From Gemmatimonadota bacterium (GTDB lineage: Bacteria; Gemmatimonadota; Gemmatimonadetes; Gemmatimonadales; GWC2-71-9), in contig SMVY01000159.1 in NCBI GenBank assembly GCA_004357415.1, positions 1 to 6,159 of the forward strand: 6,159 bases of DNA, read 5' to 3'. Made by a program: the position numbers and the translations under genes. Below are positions 1-6,159 of the stretch, in pieces. The notes beneath the pieces are model-generated. The model saw only the letters and a program-made list of their open reading frames with translations. It made no database searches and was not told where the DNA came from. The stretch's first letter is position 1; each line of letters begins with the position of its first letter.

Positions 1-1136
1 CCCACCAGCACCCACAACACCAGGCTGGGCGACGGCAACCCGGCTTCGGTCACGAACATGGGAACCACCGCGGTCAGCAACAGCAGCGAGATGACCCGGG
101 GCTTGGTAAGGGCGATCAGGTCACGCCACAAGGGACGACTAGCCGATGCCAGCGTAGCCGAACCGGCTGCCAGTGACGGCTCCCCGCCGTGTGGCTCATC
201 CGCGGGCGCCGGGTGGCGGGCCGGCATGGCCGATGGCTCGGGTGTCCGGGCCGACAGGTAGGTGAGGACGATCATGCCGAGCCACACCAGCGATCCCCCG
301 AGGACGTGCACCACCCGCCACTCGTCGGGGAACAACTGCAACACCATGGTGGCCGCGATGGCGATCTGGAGGATCACCAAGCCCAATGCGGTTCCCGCCG
401 CCCGGGAGATGTGGCGCCCTGGGGAGCCGGGATATCCCCTCACCTTCCACCAGATGGCGATGGCCATGGCGAGGAGCGCATAGGCTAACACCCGGTGGAC
501 CCAGTGGAGAGCACCCAGGGTATTGGCCGGGGGGAGGAGGGTGCCGTGGCACAGGGGGAATCCCAGGCACAGAAACGCCGCGTTGAGGTTGGCCACCTGG
601 GCACCGACCAGGAGGGTAACCAGGCTCAATACAGCGGTAGCCACCACCAAGCCGTGAGAGCCATGCCGCCGGGCTCGTTCGAGCGGAGGGCCGCCGCCGG
701 TAGCCCGGAGCGCGGTGATGGTCACTGCCGCCAATAGCAACATGGCGTTGACCAAGTGGACAATCACGATCCAGGCAGGCAACTCCAGCTTGACCGTGAT
801 GGCCCCCAACACCACCTGGAAGACCAACAGCGCCAGGGCCAGTACCGCCGGGCGCCACAGGAGTGGCGCCTGCCGGTGCCGCCGCCAGGCGACCCAGGCA
901 ACGGCAATCACCACGACACTGACCAGGGCCGCCACCCAGCGATGTAGGATCTCGATGAACGTGGGTAGATCGAGCGGGGGGAACCACTCGCCATTGCACC
1001 TGGGCCAGGAATCGCCGCATCCCATTCCCGACCCCGTGATTCGAACGACGCCGCCGAGCACGATCAGGGCCAGGGTTAGGGCAACGCCGGCCCAGGCCGT
1101 ACGCCGGAGGGTGGCCCGAGAGGGTTGGAGGGTCAT
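1..1136 (-). CDS. ctaA-ctaB: CtaA-CtaB fusion: heme A synthase joined to heme O synthase (3' end outside window)
   Basis: A single open frame of 378 codons runs from ATG at 1136 off the left edge; an in-frame TAA directly precedes the ATG, so no earlier start is possible. Residues 1-297 are a full-length CtaA/COX15, an eight-helix membrane enzyme that oxidises the methyl group of heme O to give heme A. Visible marks are GGVVRITGSG (28-37), the loop cysteine pair C40/C47, E62 and H65 in IEILHR, H127, the second-half pair C190/C196, H214 in HWVHR and H277. These match the catalytic glutamate, four heme-ligand histidines and two cysteine pairs of the Bacillus-type enzyme. A Pro/Ala/Gly/Ser-rich linker (298-335) leads into LWRDLIALTKPRVISLLLL (336-354), the characteristic N-terminus and first helix of CtaB/COX10, which farnesylates heme B to heme O. 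The Asp-rich prenyl-diphosphate motifs of CtaB lie beyond the edge, so the second enzyme's completeness cannot be judged. The CtaA assignment is very secure, the fusion nearly so. Confidence 0.93.
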   Translation of the reverse strand, partial: MTLQPSRATLRRTAWAGVALTLALIVLGGVVRITGSGMGCGDSWPRCNGEWFPPLDLPTFIEILHRWVAALVSVVVIAVAWVAWRRHRQAPLLWRPAVLALALLVFQVVLGAITVKLELPAWIVIVHLVNAMLLLAAVTITALRATGGGPPLERARRHGSHGLVVATAVLSLVTLLVGAQVANLNAAFLCLGFPLCHGTLLPPANTLGALHWVHRVLAYALLAMAIAIWWKVRGYPGSPGRHISRAAGTALGLVILQIAIAATMVLQLFPDEWRVVHVLGGSLVWLGMIVLTYLSARTPEPSAMPARHPAPADEPHGGEPSLAAGSATLASASRPLWRDLIALTKPRVISLLLLTAVVPMFVTEAGLPSPSLVLWVLV

Positions 1137-1253
1137 TTATACGGTGTTTCTTCGGTATGGATTCGTGGTGATGACCAACGCGGGCCGGTGACCTAGGCCG
1201 CTCGGTGTTGAATGGTCATTGGTCCCCAAAGAACGAGCCGCAGGATGCCCTTG

Positions 1254-1277
1254 TCAAGCACGCCGGAGAGCGCTTGA
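1254..1277 (-). other. Hairpin downstream of the antiporter gene; possible 3'-end or weak terminator
   Basis: Arms 1254-1261 (tcaagcac) and 1270-1277 (gcgcttga) can form an 8-bp stem with one G-U pair in the minus-strand RNA, around an 8-base loop. It starts 15 bases after the antiporter stop codon. No T-run follows on the minus strand, so it is not a textbook intrinsic terminator. It may protect the mRNA 3' end, partly separate the antiporter and ctaA-ctaB transcripts, or be a chance structure in GC-rich DNA. The rest of the 1137-1292 gap shows no gene and no convincing promoter for ctaA: a TTGACA on the minus strand (1257-1252) has no good -10 partner. Confidence 0.3.
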
Positions 1278-1292
1278 GAGCGTTGCTGAGGC

Positions 1293-2708
1293 TCAAAGCG
1301 CGAATCCGAATATAAGGAATAGAACCAGGGCTCCGGAGGCGGCGATGAGGGCATAGGGGAGCTGGGTGCGTACGTGGTCGATGTGGTCCGTGGCCGCCGC
1401 CATGGAGGCGACGATGGTGCTGTCCGAGATGGGGGAGCAGTGGTCGCCAAAGATCCCGCCACCGAGGGCCGCGGCCACGGTGAGGGCCGGGTGCAGCCCC
1501 AAGACCTCGATCATGGGTATCACGATGGGAATCATGATGGCGAAGGTCCCCCATGATGTCCCGGTGGAAAAGGCGACGAAGCAGGCCATGAGAAACACCA
1601 GGGCGGGCACGAAACCGGGGTGGATGGTGCCCTGTACCACCGAGGCCAGGTAGACCCCCGTGCCCAGCGGCCTGGTGGTGGCCGCGATGGTGAAGGCCAG
1701 CGCCAGTACGATCACCAGCGGTGTCAGGCCCTGGATGCCTCTGATGGTGTGCTCGCTCAGTTCCTGGAGGTTCATGATGCCCTGTGCCAGGTAGAGCACC
1801 GCGGCGGCCAGGAGTCCCAGGATGACGCCCCAGAGGACCGCTTGCGAGCCGCTCCCGTTCATGATGTTGCCGTCACCGGTGATGTAGAGCACCACCGGGA
1901 CCATGAGGATCATGGTGAGGATGGGGATCACCATGTTGCCGACCCGCTTGGGCACTCCGCTCTTGGCTTTGATGGAGGACACTTCGGCCGAGACCATGGG
2001 GGTGGCGCCGTCCCTCAGGAGTTTCCCTTCGATGGCGACCCGGTCCTCGGCCGTGCGCATCGGGCCGATGTTCCAGTCGAACACCACCACTACCACAGCC
2101 AGGAGGATGGCCAGGATAGCGTAGAAGTTGAGTGGCAGAGCGGCCACGATCAGGCGGGTGGGGTTGGCCACGTCCTGGGCCAGCAACAGTCCGATGACGT
2201 AGGCGCCCCAGGCGTTGAGCGGAATGAGGATGCATTTGGGAGCGCAGGTGGCGTCGATCAGATAGGAGAGTTTCTCGCGGGAGATGCGGCACTTGTCGAA
2301 CAGCGGTCGGGCCACGGACCCTGACACCAGCAACCCGAAGTTCGATTCCAGAAACACCCCCATACTGACCATGATGGTCAGCAGCCCGACCGATCGCTTT
2401 GTCCGGGCGAAGCCTCTGTGCTCTGCCCAATCGACGAACGCGTCCATTCCGCCCGACGCCTGGGTGAAGGTGATCATGGCTCCGATGAGGGCGCTGAACA
2501 GGAGGGTGCGGGCGTTGTCGGGGTCGGTTACCGCGGCGATGAAGGTATTGACCGACTGGATGATGCCGGTGACCGGGTTGCCACCGCTCATGATGGTCCA
2601 CCCGAGGAGAATGTACAGCCCGAGTGAGAGGTAGACCTGGCGGGTCTTTATGGCAACGCCTATGGCGATGATTGGTGGCAGGAGTGACAGCCAACCGTAG
2701 CTTTCCAT
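1293..2708 (-). CDS. NhaC-family Na+/H+ antiporter
   Basis: This is a 471-residue inner-membrane protein made almost wholly of hydrophobic helices, a usual length for the NhaC family (Pfam Na_H_antiporter, PF03553). Members exchange sodium and protons, and some relatives move organic anions or amino acids with sodium, so the substrate is not certain. Diagnostic sequence near the C-terminus is GGGIFGDHCSPISDSTI (416-432) followed by DHIDHVRTQLPYAL (441-454); STGTSWGTFAIMIPI (381-395) is the matching conserved helix of the second half. The first half has GSVARPLFDKCRISREKLSYL (from 130) and IDATCAPKCILIPLNAWGAY (from 151). A cytoplasmic charged stretch lies around 212-256. The frame stays open 66 codons further upstream to 2906, but that extension is not membrane-like, resembles nothing in the family and would cover the divergent promoter region, so I start at MESYGWLSLL. 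The ribosome site there is weak (GGA about 7 bases upstream). The gene is co-directional with ctaA-ctaB, 156 bases upstream of it. Family call is strong, exact substrate open. Confidence 0.93.
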   Translation of the reverse strand: MESYGWLSLLPPIIAIGVAIKTRQVYLSLGLYILLGWTIMSGGNPVTGIIQSVNTFIAAVTDPDNARTLLFSALIGAMITFTQASGGMDAFVDWAEHRGFARTKRSVGLLTIMVSMGVFLESNFGLLVSGSVARPLFDKCRISREKLSYLIDATCAPKCILIPLNAWGAYVIGLLLAQDVANPTRLIVAALPLNFYAILAILLAVVVVVFDWNIGPMRTAEDRVAIEGKLLRDGATPMVSAEVSSIKAKSGVPKRVGNMVIPILTMILMVPVVLYITGDGNIMNGSGSQAVLWGVILGLLAAAVLYLAQGIMNLQELSEHTIRGIQGLTPLVIVLALAFTIAATTRPLGTGVYLASVVQGTIHPGFVPALVFLMACFVAFSTGTSWGTFAIMIPIVIPMIEVLGLHPALTVAAALGGGIFGDHCSPISDSTIVASMAAATDHIDHVRTQLPYALIAASGALVLFLIFGFAL

Positions 2709-2771
2709 GGGTGTTCCGGGCTCGGGGATCGATCGAAGGTAACCGCCTTTCTCACCGGCGGGAGGCCTCGC

Positions 2772-2799
2772 TTGCCTTCTAATCTGGGCCGCGTATACT
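2772..2799 (+). promoter_or_regulatory. Sigma70-like promoter candidate for the TonB-dependent receptor gene
   Basis: TTGCCT at 2772-2777 (4 of 6 consensus bases) and TATACT at 2794-2799 (5 of 6) are separated by 16 bases. Transcription would start near 2806, giving a leader of about 185 nt before the receptor ATG at 2991. It is the best promoter-like pair I found between the divergent genes. Promoter consensus in this probable phylum is poorly known to me, so the match may be fortuitous. Confidence 0.4.
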
Positions 2800-2925
2800 A
2801 GTGAATCATTGCAAAAGCCCAAGGCCGTGGGCTGGGTGACCGGCATCGGCCTGCCCGCCGGGAGCCGTGCGACGGCCCCAGCATCATCAACGTAACACAT
2901 TGTCAATGAACAGTTTACGGCATGC

Positions 2926-2940
2926 GGTACTGGCGGTACC
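2926..2940 (+). repeat. Inverted repeat GGTAC-TGGCG-GTACC in the receptor leader
   Basis: A perfect 5-bp inverted repeat with a 5-base loop lies 50 bases before the receptor start codon. It could be a small RNA hairpin or a dyad operator. It is short enough to occur by chance, so its role is unproven. Confidence 0.3.
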
Positions 2941-2977
2941 TCCCGCTGTATTCACCGGGTTCATCGACCCACTTCGC

Positions 2978-2985
2978 GAGGTAGG
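2978..2985 (+). promoter_or_regulatory. Ribosome binding site of the receptor gene
   Basis: GAGGTAGG contains the Shine-Dalgarno core GAGG (2978-2981), 9 bases before the ATG at 2991. It fixes the start that gives a complete signal peptide. Confidence 0.65.
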
Positions 2986-2990
2986 TTCGT

Positions 2991-5900
2991 ATGCAAAACT
3001 GGTTTCGTAAGGTCTTGCCGGCCGTAGCGGCGTTGTTCGCGACCGCGCTGATGGTCGGCACGCTATCCGCCCAAGGTGTGACTACCGGTGCGGCCTCCGG
3101 CTTGATCACCGACCAGGACGGCAACCCGCTGGCCGGAGCCACGGTGGAGTTCACCCATGTACCTACGGGATTCCGGACCACGGCGGTGACCAACGTCCGG
3201 GGCATTTTCACGGTGCAGGGGCTCGAGCCGGGTGGTCCGTACACGGTACGGATCCGGCAGATCGGCCACCGGCCGGTCACCCAGGAGCGAATTTTCATTG
3301 CCCTGGGTCAGACCTTCCGGTTGAATACCGGTTTGCAGGTGACGGCGGTCGAGCTGGAGGATATCACCGTGGTGGCCGACCCGATGGCGGCCGAGTTTGC
3401 GGCCACCCGACAGGGGACGCTGACCACCATATCTGAGGAGCAACTCCGCGACCTGCCGACCCTGAACCGCCGGATCACTGATCTTGCGGTAGCAAGCCCG
3501 CAGATCGTTCCGACGGACGCCAACAATGGTCAGGGGTTGAGTGTCGTAGGCCAGAACAACCGGTTCAACACTATCCAGATAGACGGCTCGACGGTCAATG
3601 ACCGCTTCGGCTTAGGTGCCACCGGCACGGCCGGTGGGCAGGCGCAAGGCAAGCCCATTGGCTACGATGCCATCAAGGAATTCCAAGTTGAGTTGGCGCC
3701 CTACGACGTGCGTCAAGGCAACTTCACCGGCGCCCTACTCAACGCCATCACCAAGTCCGGAACCAACGAGTGGATCGGTTCAGCGTTCACCTACTACCGC
3801 AACCAGAATACGGCCGGTGAGCCTCTGGGGTGTCGCGGTGCCCCGGACCCGTGTGGCAATGAGTTCAAGAACGCTCAGTTCGGCGGTTCGCTCGGTGGTC
3901 CCATCGTTCGAGACAAGGCTCACTTCTTTACCAACCTGGAGTTCCAGCGGGCCAGCGCGCCGGCGACCGGTCCCTTCATCGGTGCGCCTGCCAGCATCGG
4001 CGGGGTGCAGCCGGACCAGATCGGTATCGACGCCATGAACGCGGTCCTCGGCACCTATGGCATGGCTCCTGGGTCGGGATCGTCGGTGACCAACGACAAC
4101 CCGCTGGACAACTTTATGGTCCGGGCCGACTGGAGCCTGGGGAACAACAACCGGATGGTTTTCCGCTACAGTTACAACAAGGCCGCGTTGGACGTGTTCA
4201 ACCGGACGACCGGCACCAGCGACCCGGTGTTCCGCTACGACAACAACGCGTATCAATTCACCAACAAGACGCACAATCCCTCGTTCCAGTGGTTCAGCAA
4301 CTTCTCCAACGGATCGTCCAACGAGTTCCGCTTGAGTTACAACCGGATCCGTGACGAGCGAGACCCCTTCGTCGCTGAGCCGCAAGTCACCGTTGATGGC
4401 TTCACCAATGGTGCTGGTGAGGACTACCAAATCCGCACCGGTTCCGAGCAATTTTCCCAGGGGAACAGGCTCGGTCAAGACATTATCGAGTTGACCGACA
4501 ACTTCACCCTGGCGTCCAAGGGCGGTCACCGAATCACCATCGGGACGCGGAACGAGTTCTACCGGGTGAATAACCTGTTTGCCCAATCTTCTTTTGGGGT
4601 GTACTCGTTCGACGATTTGGGGGCCTTCCAGAGTGGTGCCAGTGCGGACGTTGCCGGTTACACGGTTTCCGGCAGCCTAACCGGCGGCTCGGTTGAGCCG
4701 GCTGTGTTCAATTCGGCCACCATCGGCCTCTACGCCCAGGACCAGTGGAATGTTACCCCCAAGTTCAACCTTACCTTTGGGCTTCGGGTCGATATTCCCA
4801 TCTTCTTCGACCAGCCGACCTACGCGGCCCAGGTCAACACGGATTTCGGGGACCCCGGCGTGCCTTCGGGTAAGCCGTTGTGGAATCCACGGGCCGGTTT
4901 CAACTGGGACATCGACGGCCTCGGCAATCAGCAACTCCGAGGCGGGCTCGGCATGTTCACCGGCAACCCGGCCTACGTGTGGGTGTCGAACGCTTACAGC
5001 AACAACGGAACCGGTATCGGTATTCTCGGGTGCGGTCCGACCAACCCGAACGGTTTCGCGCCGGCGTTCAATCCGGATCCCAATAATCAGACGCTGACGT
5101 GCGTCGATGGCGCCGGCAACCCGACGGTCGGTATCGGCGACGGCACCTTCCTCGGTGAAGTCGACATCATCGGCGACAACACCAAATACCCGCAGGTGCT
5201 GCGCGGCAACCTGGCCTATGACCGTCGGCTTCCGGAAGGTTTCATCCTTACATTCGAGGGTATGTACAACAAGGGCATCAACGACTACTTCATCGTCAAT
5301 CGCAACGTGCCCACGGCCCAGGGGACGGACCAAAACGGCCGCACGGTCTACGGGACACAAAACGCCACCGGCCGCTCCGACCCGGTGTACTTCAACTCCT
5401 CCGTGTACGGCACCGGCAGCTCCGGTGTGTTCGACCTTGGCAACACCAGCAACAATCGGTCATACAACGTCACGGCACAACTGAGGAAGTTGGTGGGCAA
5501 CAGCCTGGTTCTGACCGGGGCCTACACCTATGCCCAATCCAAAGACGTCCAGAGTTTCACCTCCAGCCGGGCCACGTCCAACTGGCGGTTCGGCCGGACC
5601 AACTCCGGCGACCAGTTCGCGGACGAAACGACGTTGTCATCGTTCGACCGGACCAACAAGGTCACCATGACGGGGACGTATTTGTTCCCGTGGCAGTCGT
5701 GGCAGACGCAGTTGTCGGTGACCTACATCGGCATGTCGGGGACGCCGTACACCTACACCGCCGGCGGGTCCAGCGGCCGCGGGGACCTCAATGCCGACGG
5801 CACCAACGCCAATGACCCGATGTACGTCATTCGAGACGCCTCGGACTCTGGCATCGAATGGAACGACCCAGCCGATGCCCAGGCCTATAATACCTTCATC

Positions 5901-6159
5901 GGCAGCCTCGACTGCCTCAACAAGCAGCGCGGCACCATCATGACGCGAAATAGCTGCCGCAACCCGTGGCAGAACTTTCTCAACCTGAACCTGCGGCAGG
6001 CACTGCCGGCCATGGGGAAGAACCTGATCACGCTCGAAATCGGCTTCTTCAATTTCCTGAACTTGCTCAACAGTGATTGGGGCGTCACCAAGAGCGCCGG
6101 TGGTGGGGTGTTCTCCACCCAGACCATCGGACGGGTCACCAGCAGTACCGACGACGGTA
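2991..6159 (+). CDS. Oar-like TonB-dependent outer-membrane receptor (3' end outside window)
   Basis: The frame is uninterrupted from ATG 2991 to the right edge, 1056 codons. Residues 1-27 form a signal peptide (basic WFRK, hydrophobic core, LSA before Q28). Residues 36 to about 105 are a carboxypeptidase-regulatory-like beta-sandwich (GLITDQDGNPLAGATVEF). DITVVA at 124-129 resembles a TonB box. The plug follows, with TTISEEQLRDLPT from 145, VVGQNNRFNTIQIDGSTVND (185-204) and IKEFQVEL...YDVRQGNFTG...NAITKSGTN (228-259), a signature of the Oar branch. From about 262 onward is the beta barrel, rich in aromatic and Asn residues. The last visible segment has FLNLNLRQALP and FFNFLNLLNSDWG, which usually sits close to the C-terminus, so I expect only a few dozen residues to be missing. 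Such proteins import large nutrients using TonB/ExbBD energy; Myxococcus Oar is instead linked to protein export and development. The substrate cannot be read from the sequence. Six cysteines fall in three local pairs, and a DxNxDG loop occurs at 932-937. No SusD-like partner is visible in this window. Confidence 0.93.
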   Translation, partial: MQNWFRKVLPAVAALFATALMVGTLSAQGVTTGAASGLITDQDGNPLAGATVEFTHVPTGFRTTAVTNVRGIFTVQGLEPGGPYTVRIRQIGHRPVTQERIFIALGQTFRLNTGLQVTAVELEDITVVADPMAAEFAATRQGTLTTISEEQLRDLPTLNRRITDLAVASPQIVPTDANNGQGLSVVGQNNRFNTIQIDGSTVNDRFGLGATGTAGGQAQGKPIGYDAIKEFQVELAPYDVRQGNFTGALLNAITKSGTNEWIGSAFTYYRNQNTAGEPLGCRGAPDPCGNEFKNAQFGGSLGGPIVRDKAHFFTNLEFQRASAPATGPFIGAPASIGGVQPDQIGIDAMNAVLGTYGMAPGSGSSVTNDNPLDNFMVRADWSLGNNNRMVFRYSYNKAALDVFNRTTGTSDPVFRYDNNAYQFTNKTHNPSFQWFSNFSNGSSNEFRLSYNRIRDERDPFVAEPQVTVDGFTNGAGEDYQIRTGSEQFSQGNRLGQDIIELTDNFTLASKGGHRITIGTRNEFYRVNNLFAQSSFGVYSFDDLGAFQSGASADVAGYTVSGSLTGGSVEPAVFNSATIGLYAQDQWNVTPKFNLTFGLRVDIPIFFDQPTYAAQVNTDFGDPGVPSGKPLWNPRAGFNWDIDGLGNQQLRGGLGMFTGNPAYVWVSNAYSNNGTGIGILGCGPTNPNGFAPAFNPDPNNQTLTCVDGAGNPTVGIGDGTFLGEVDIIGDNTKYPQVLRGNLAYDRRLPEGFILTFEGMYNKGINDYFIVNRNVPTAQGTDQNGRTVYGTQNATGRSDPVYFNSSVYGTGSSGVFDLGNTSNNRSYNVTAQLRKLVGNSLVLTGAYTYAQSKDVQSFTSSRATSNWRFGRTNSGDQFADETTLSSFDRTNKVTMTGTYLFPWQSWQTQLSVTYIGMSGTPYTYTAGGSSGRGDLNADGTNANDPMYVIRDASDSGIEWNDPADAQAYNTFIGSLDCLNKQRGTIMTRNSCRNPWQNFLNLNLRQALPAMGKNLITLEIGFFNFLNLLNSDWGVTKSAGGGVFSTQTIGRVTSSTDDG

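Larger units (their letters stand above)
2709..2990. other. Divergent intergenic region between the antiporter and receptor genes
   Basis: 282 bases separate the two divergent start codons. It contains a rightward promoter candidate, several inverted repeats (2816-2833, 2840-2861, 2864-2876, 2926-2940), a short self-complementary TCGATCGA at 2729-2736 and the receptor ribosome site. No leftward promoter for the antiporter could be identified with any confidence: TTGCAA (2814-2809) has no suitably spaced -10. No tRNA, small-RNA or protein-coding gene is evident. Confidence 0.6.

Noticed and set aside
196..1020. 274-codon minus-strand frame overlapping the ctaA region
   Set aside because: It is another frame of the ctaA-ctaB gene; its product is Pro/Gly/Arg-rich with no family features, while the overlapping frame encodes a full CtaA with all expected His and Cys residues.
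1193..1218. Tiny leader peptide (8 codons) before ctaA-ctaB
   Set aside because: No clear ribosome site, no attenuator-like structure, and very short frames like this are expected by chance.
1268..1284. Short direct repeat of GAGAGCG after the antiporter stop
   Set aside because: Only two 7-base copies; not distinguishable from chance and overlapping the hairpin already listed.
1620..2324. 234-codon plus-strand frame inside the antiporter gene
   Set aside because: Antisense shadow in GC-rich coding sequence; low-complexity His/Gly/Asp/Gln product with no recognisable domain.
2709..2906. Upstream extension of the antiporter gene to an ATG at 2906
   Set aside because: The 66 extra residues are not membrane-like, are unlike NhaC-family N-termini, and would overlap the promoter region of the divergent gene.
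2800..2990. Cobalamin or TPP riboswitch upstream of the receptor
   Set aside because: I looked for B12-box-like and thi-box-like conserved sequences and found none; only unclassified short stems are present.
3780..4586. 268-codon minus-strand frame opposite the receptor gene
   Set aside because: Antisense shadow produced by GC-biased codons; Val/Arg/Glu-rich product. The plus-strand receptor frame has unmistakable family motifs on both sides.
4677..5360. 227-codon minus-strand frame opposite the receptor gene
   Set aside because: Same reason: no recognisable domain and full overlap with continuous receptor coding sequence.

Overview
The window is GC-rich, roughly 60% or more by eye, and comes from an aerobic, diderm bacterium. 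It holds three protein-coding genes, two of them cut by the window edges. The large receptor gene at the right has the sequence style of the Oar-like TonB-dependent receptors that are numerous in Gemmatimonadota and also found in Acidobacteriota, Myxococcota and Bacteroidota. I favour Gemmatimonadota, but this is recollection of family style and not a search result.

Left part (1-1136, minus strand): one continuous reading frame encodes a complete heme A synthase (CtaA/COX15) joined by a short linker to the first membrane segment of a protoheme IX farnesyltransferase (CtaB/COX10, heme O synthase), which runs off the left edge. Both enzymes act in sequence, heme B to heme O to heme A, so the gene implies a heme-A-containing terminal oxidase elsewhere in the genome. 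A 156-base gap (1137-1292) with a hairpin but no clear terminator separates it from the next gene.

Middle (1293-2708, minus strand): a complete NhaC-family sodium/proton antiporter of 471 residues, in the same direction as ctaA-ctaB and upstream of it. The two could be co-transcribed, though the gap leaves room for a separate promoter.

Intergenic region (2709-2990): 282 bases between divergent genes. It contains a good sigma70-like promoter candidate facing right (2772-2799) and several short inverted repeats that would lie in a leader of about 185 nt for the receptor gene. No known riboswitch class is recognisable.

Right part (2991-6159, plus strand): a TonB-dependent outer-membrane receptor with signal peptide, carboxypeptidase-regulatory-like domain, TonB-box-like motif, plug and most of the beta barrel. 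It is open at the right edge after 1056 codons. Its six cysteines fall in three closely spaced pairs, and a DxNxDG calcium-loop-like motif lies near the C-terminal end.

The genes do not form an obvious single pathway. Heme A synthesis and sodium/proton exchange both concern membrane energetics, and the receptor uses proton-motive force through TonB, but any functional link is speculation. I see no mobile element, CRISPR array, RNA gene or defence system. The points most worth a second look are the CtaA-CtaB fusion, the divergent ion-site region of the antiporter and the long leader of the receptor gene.
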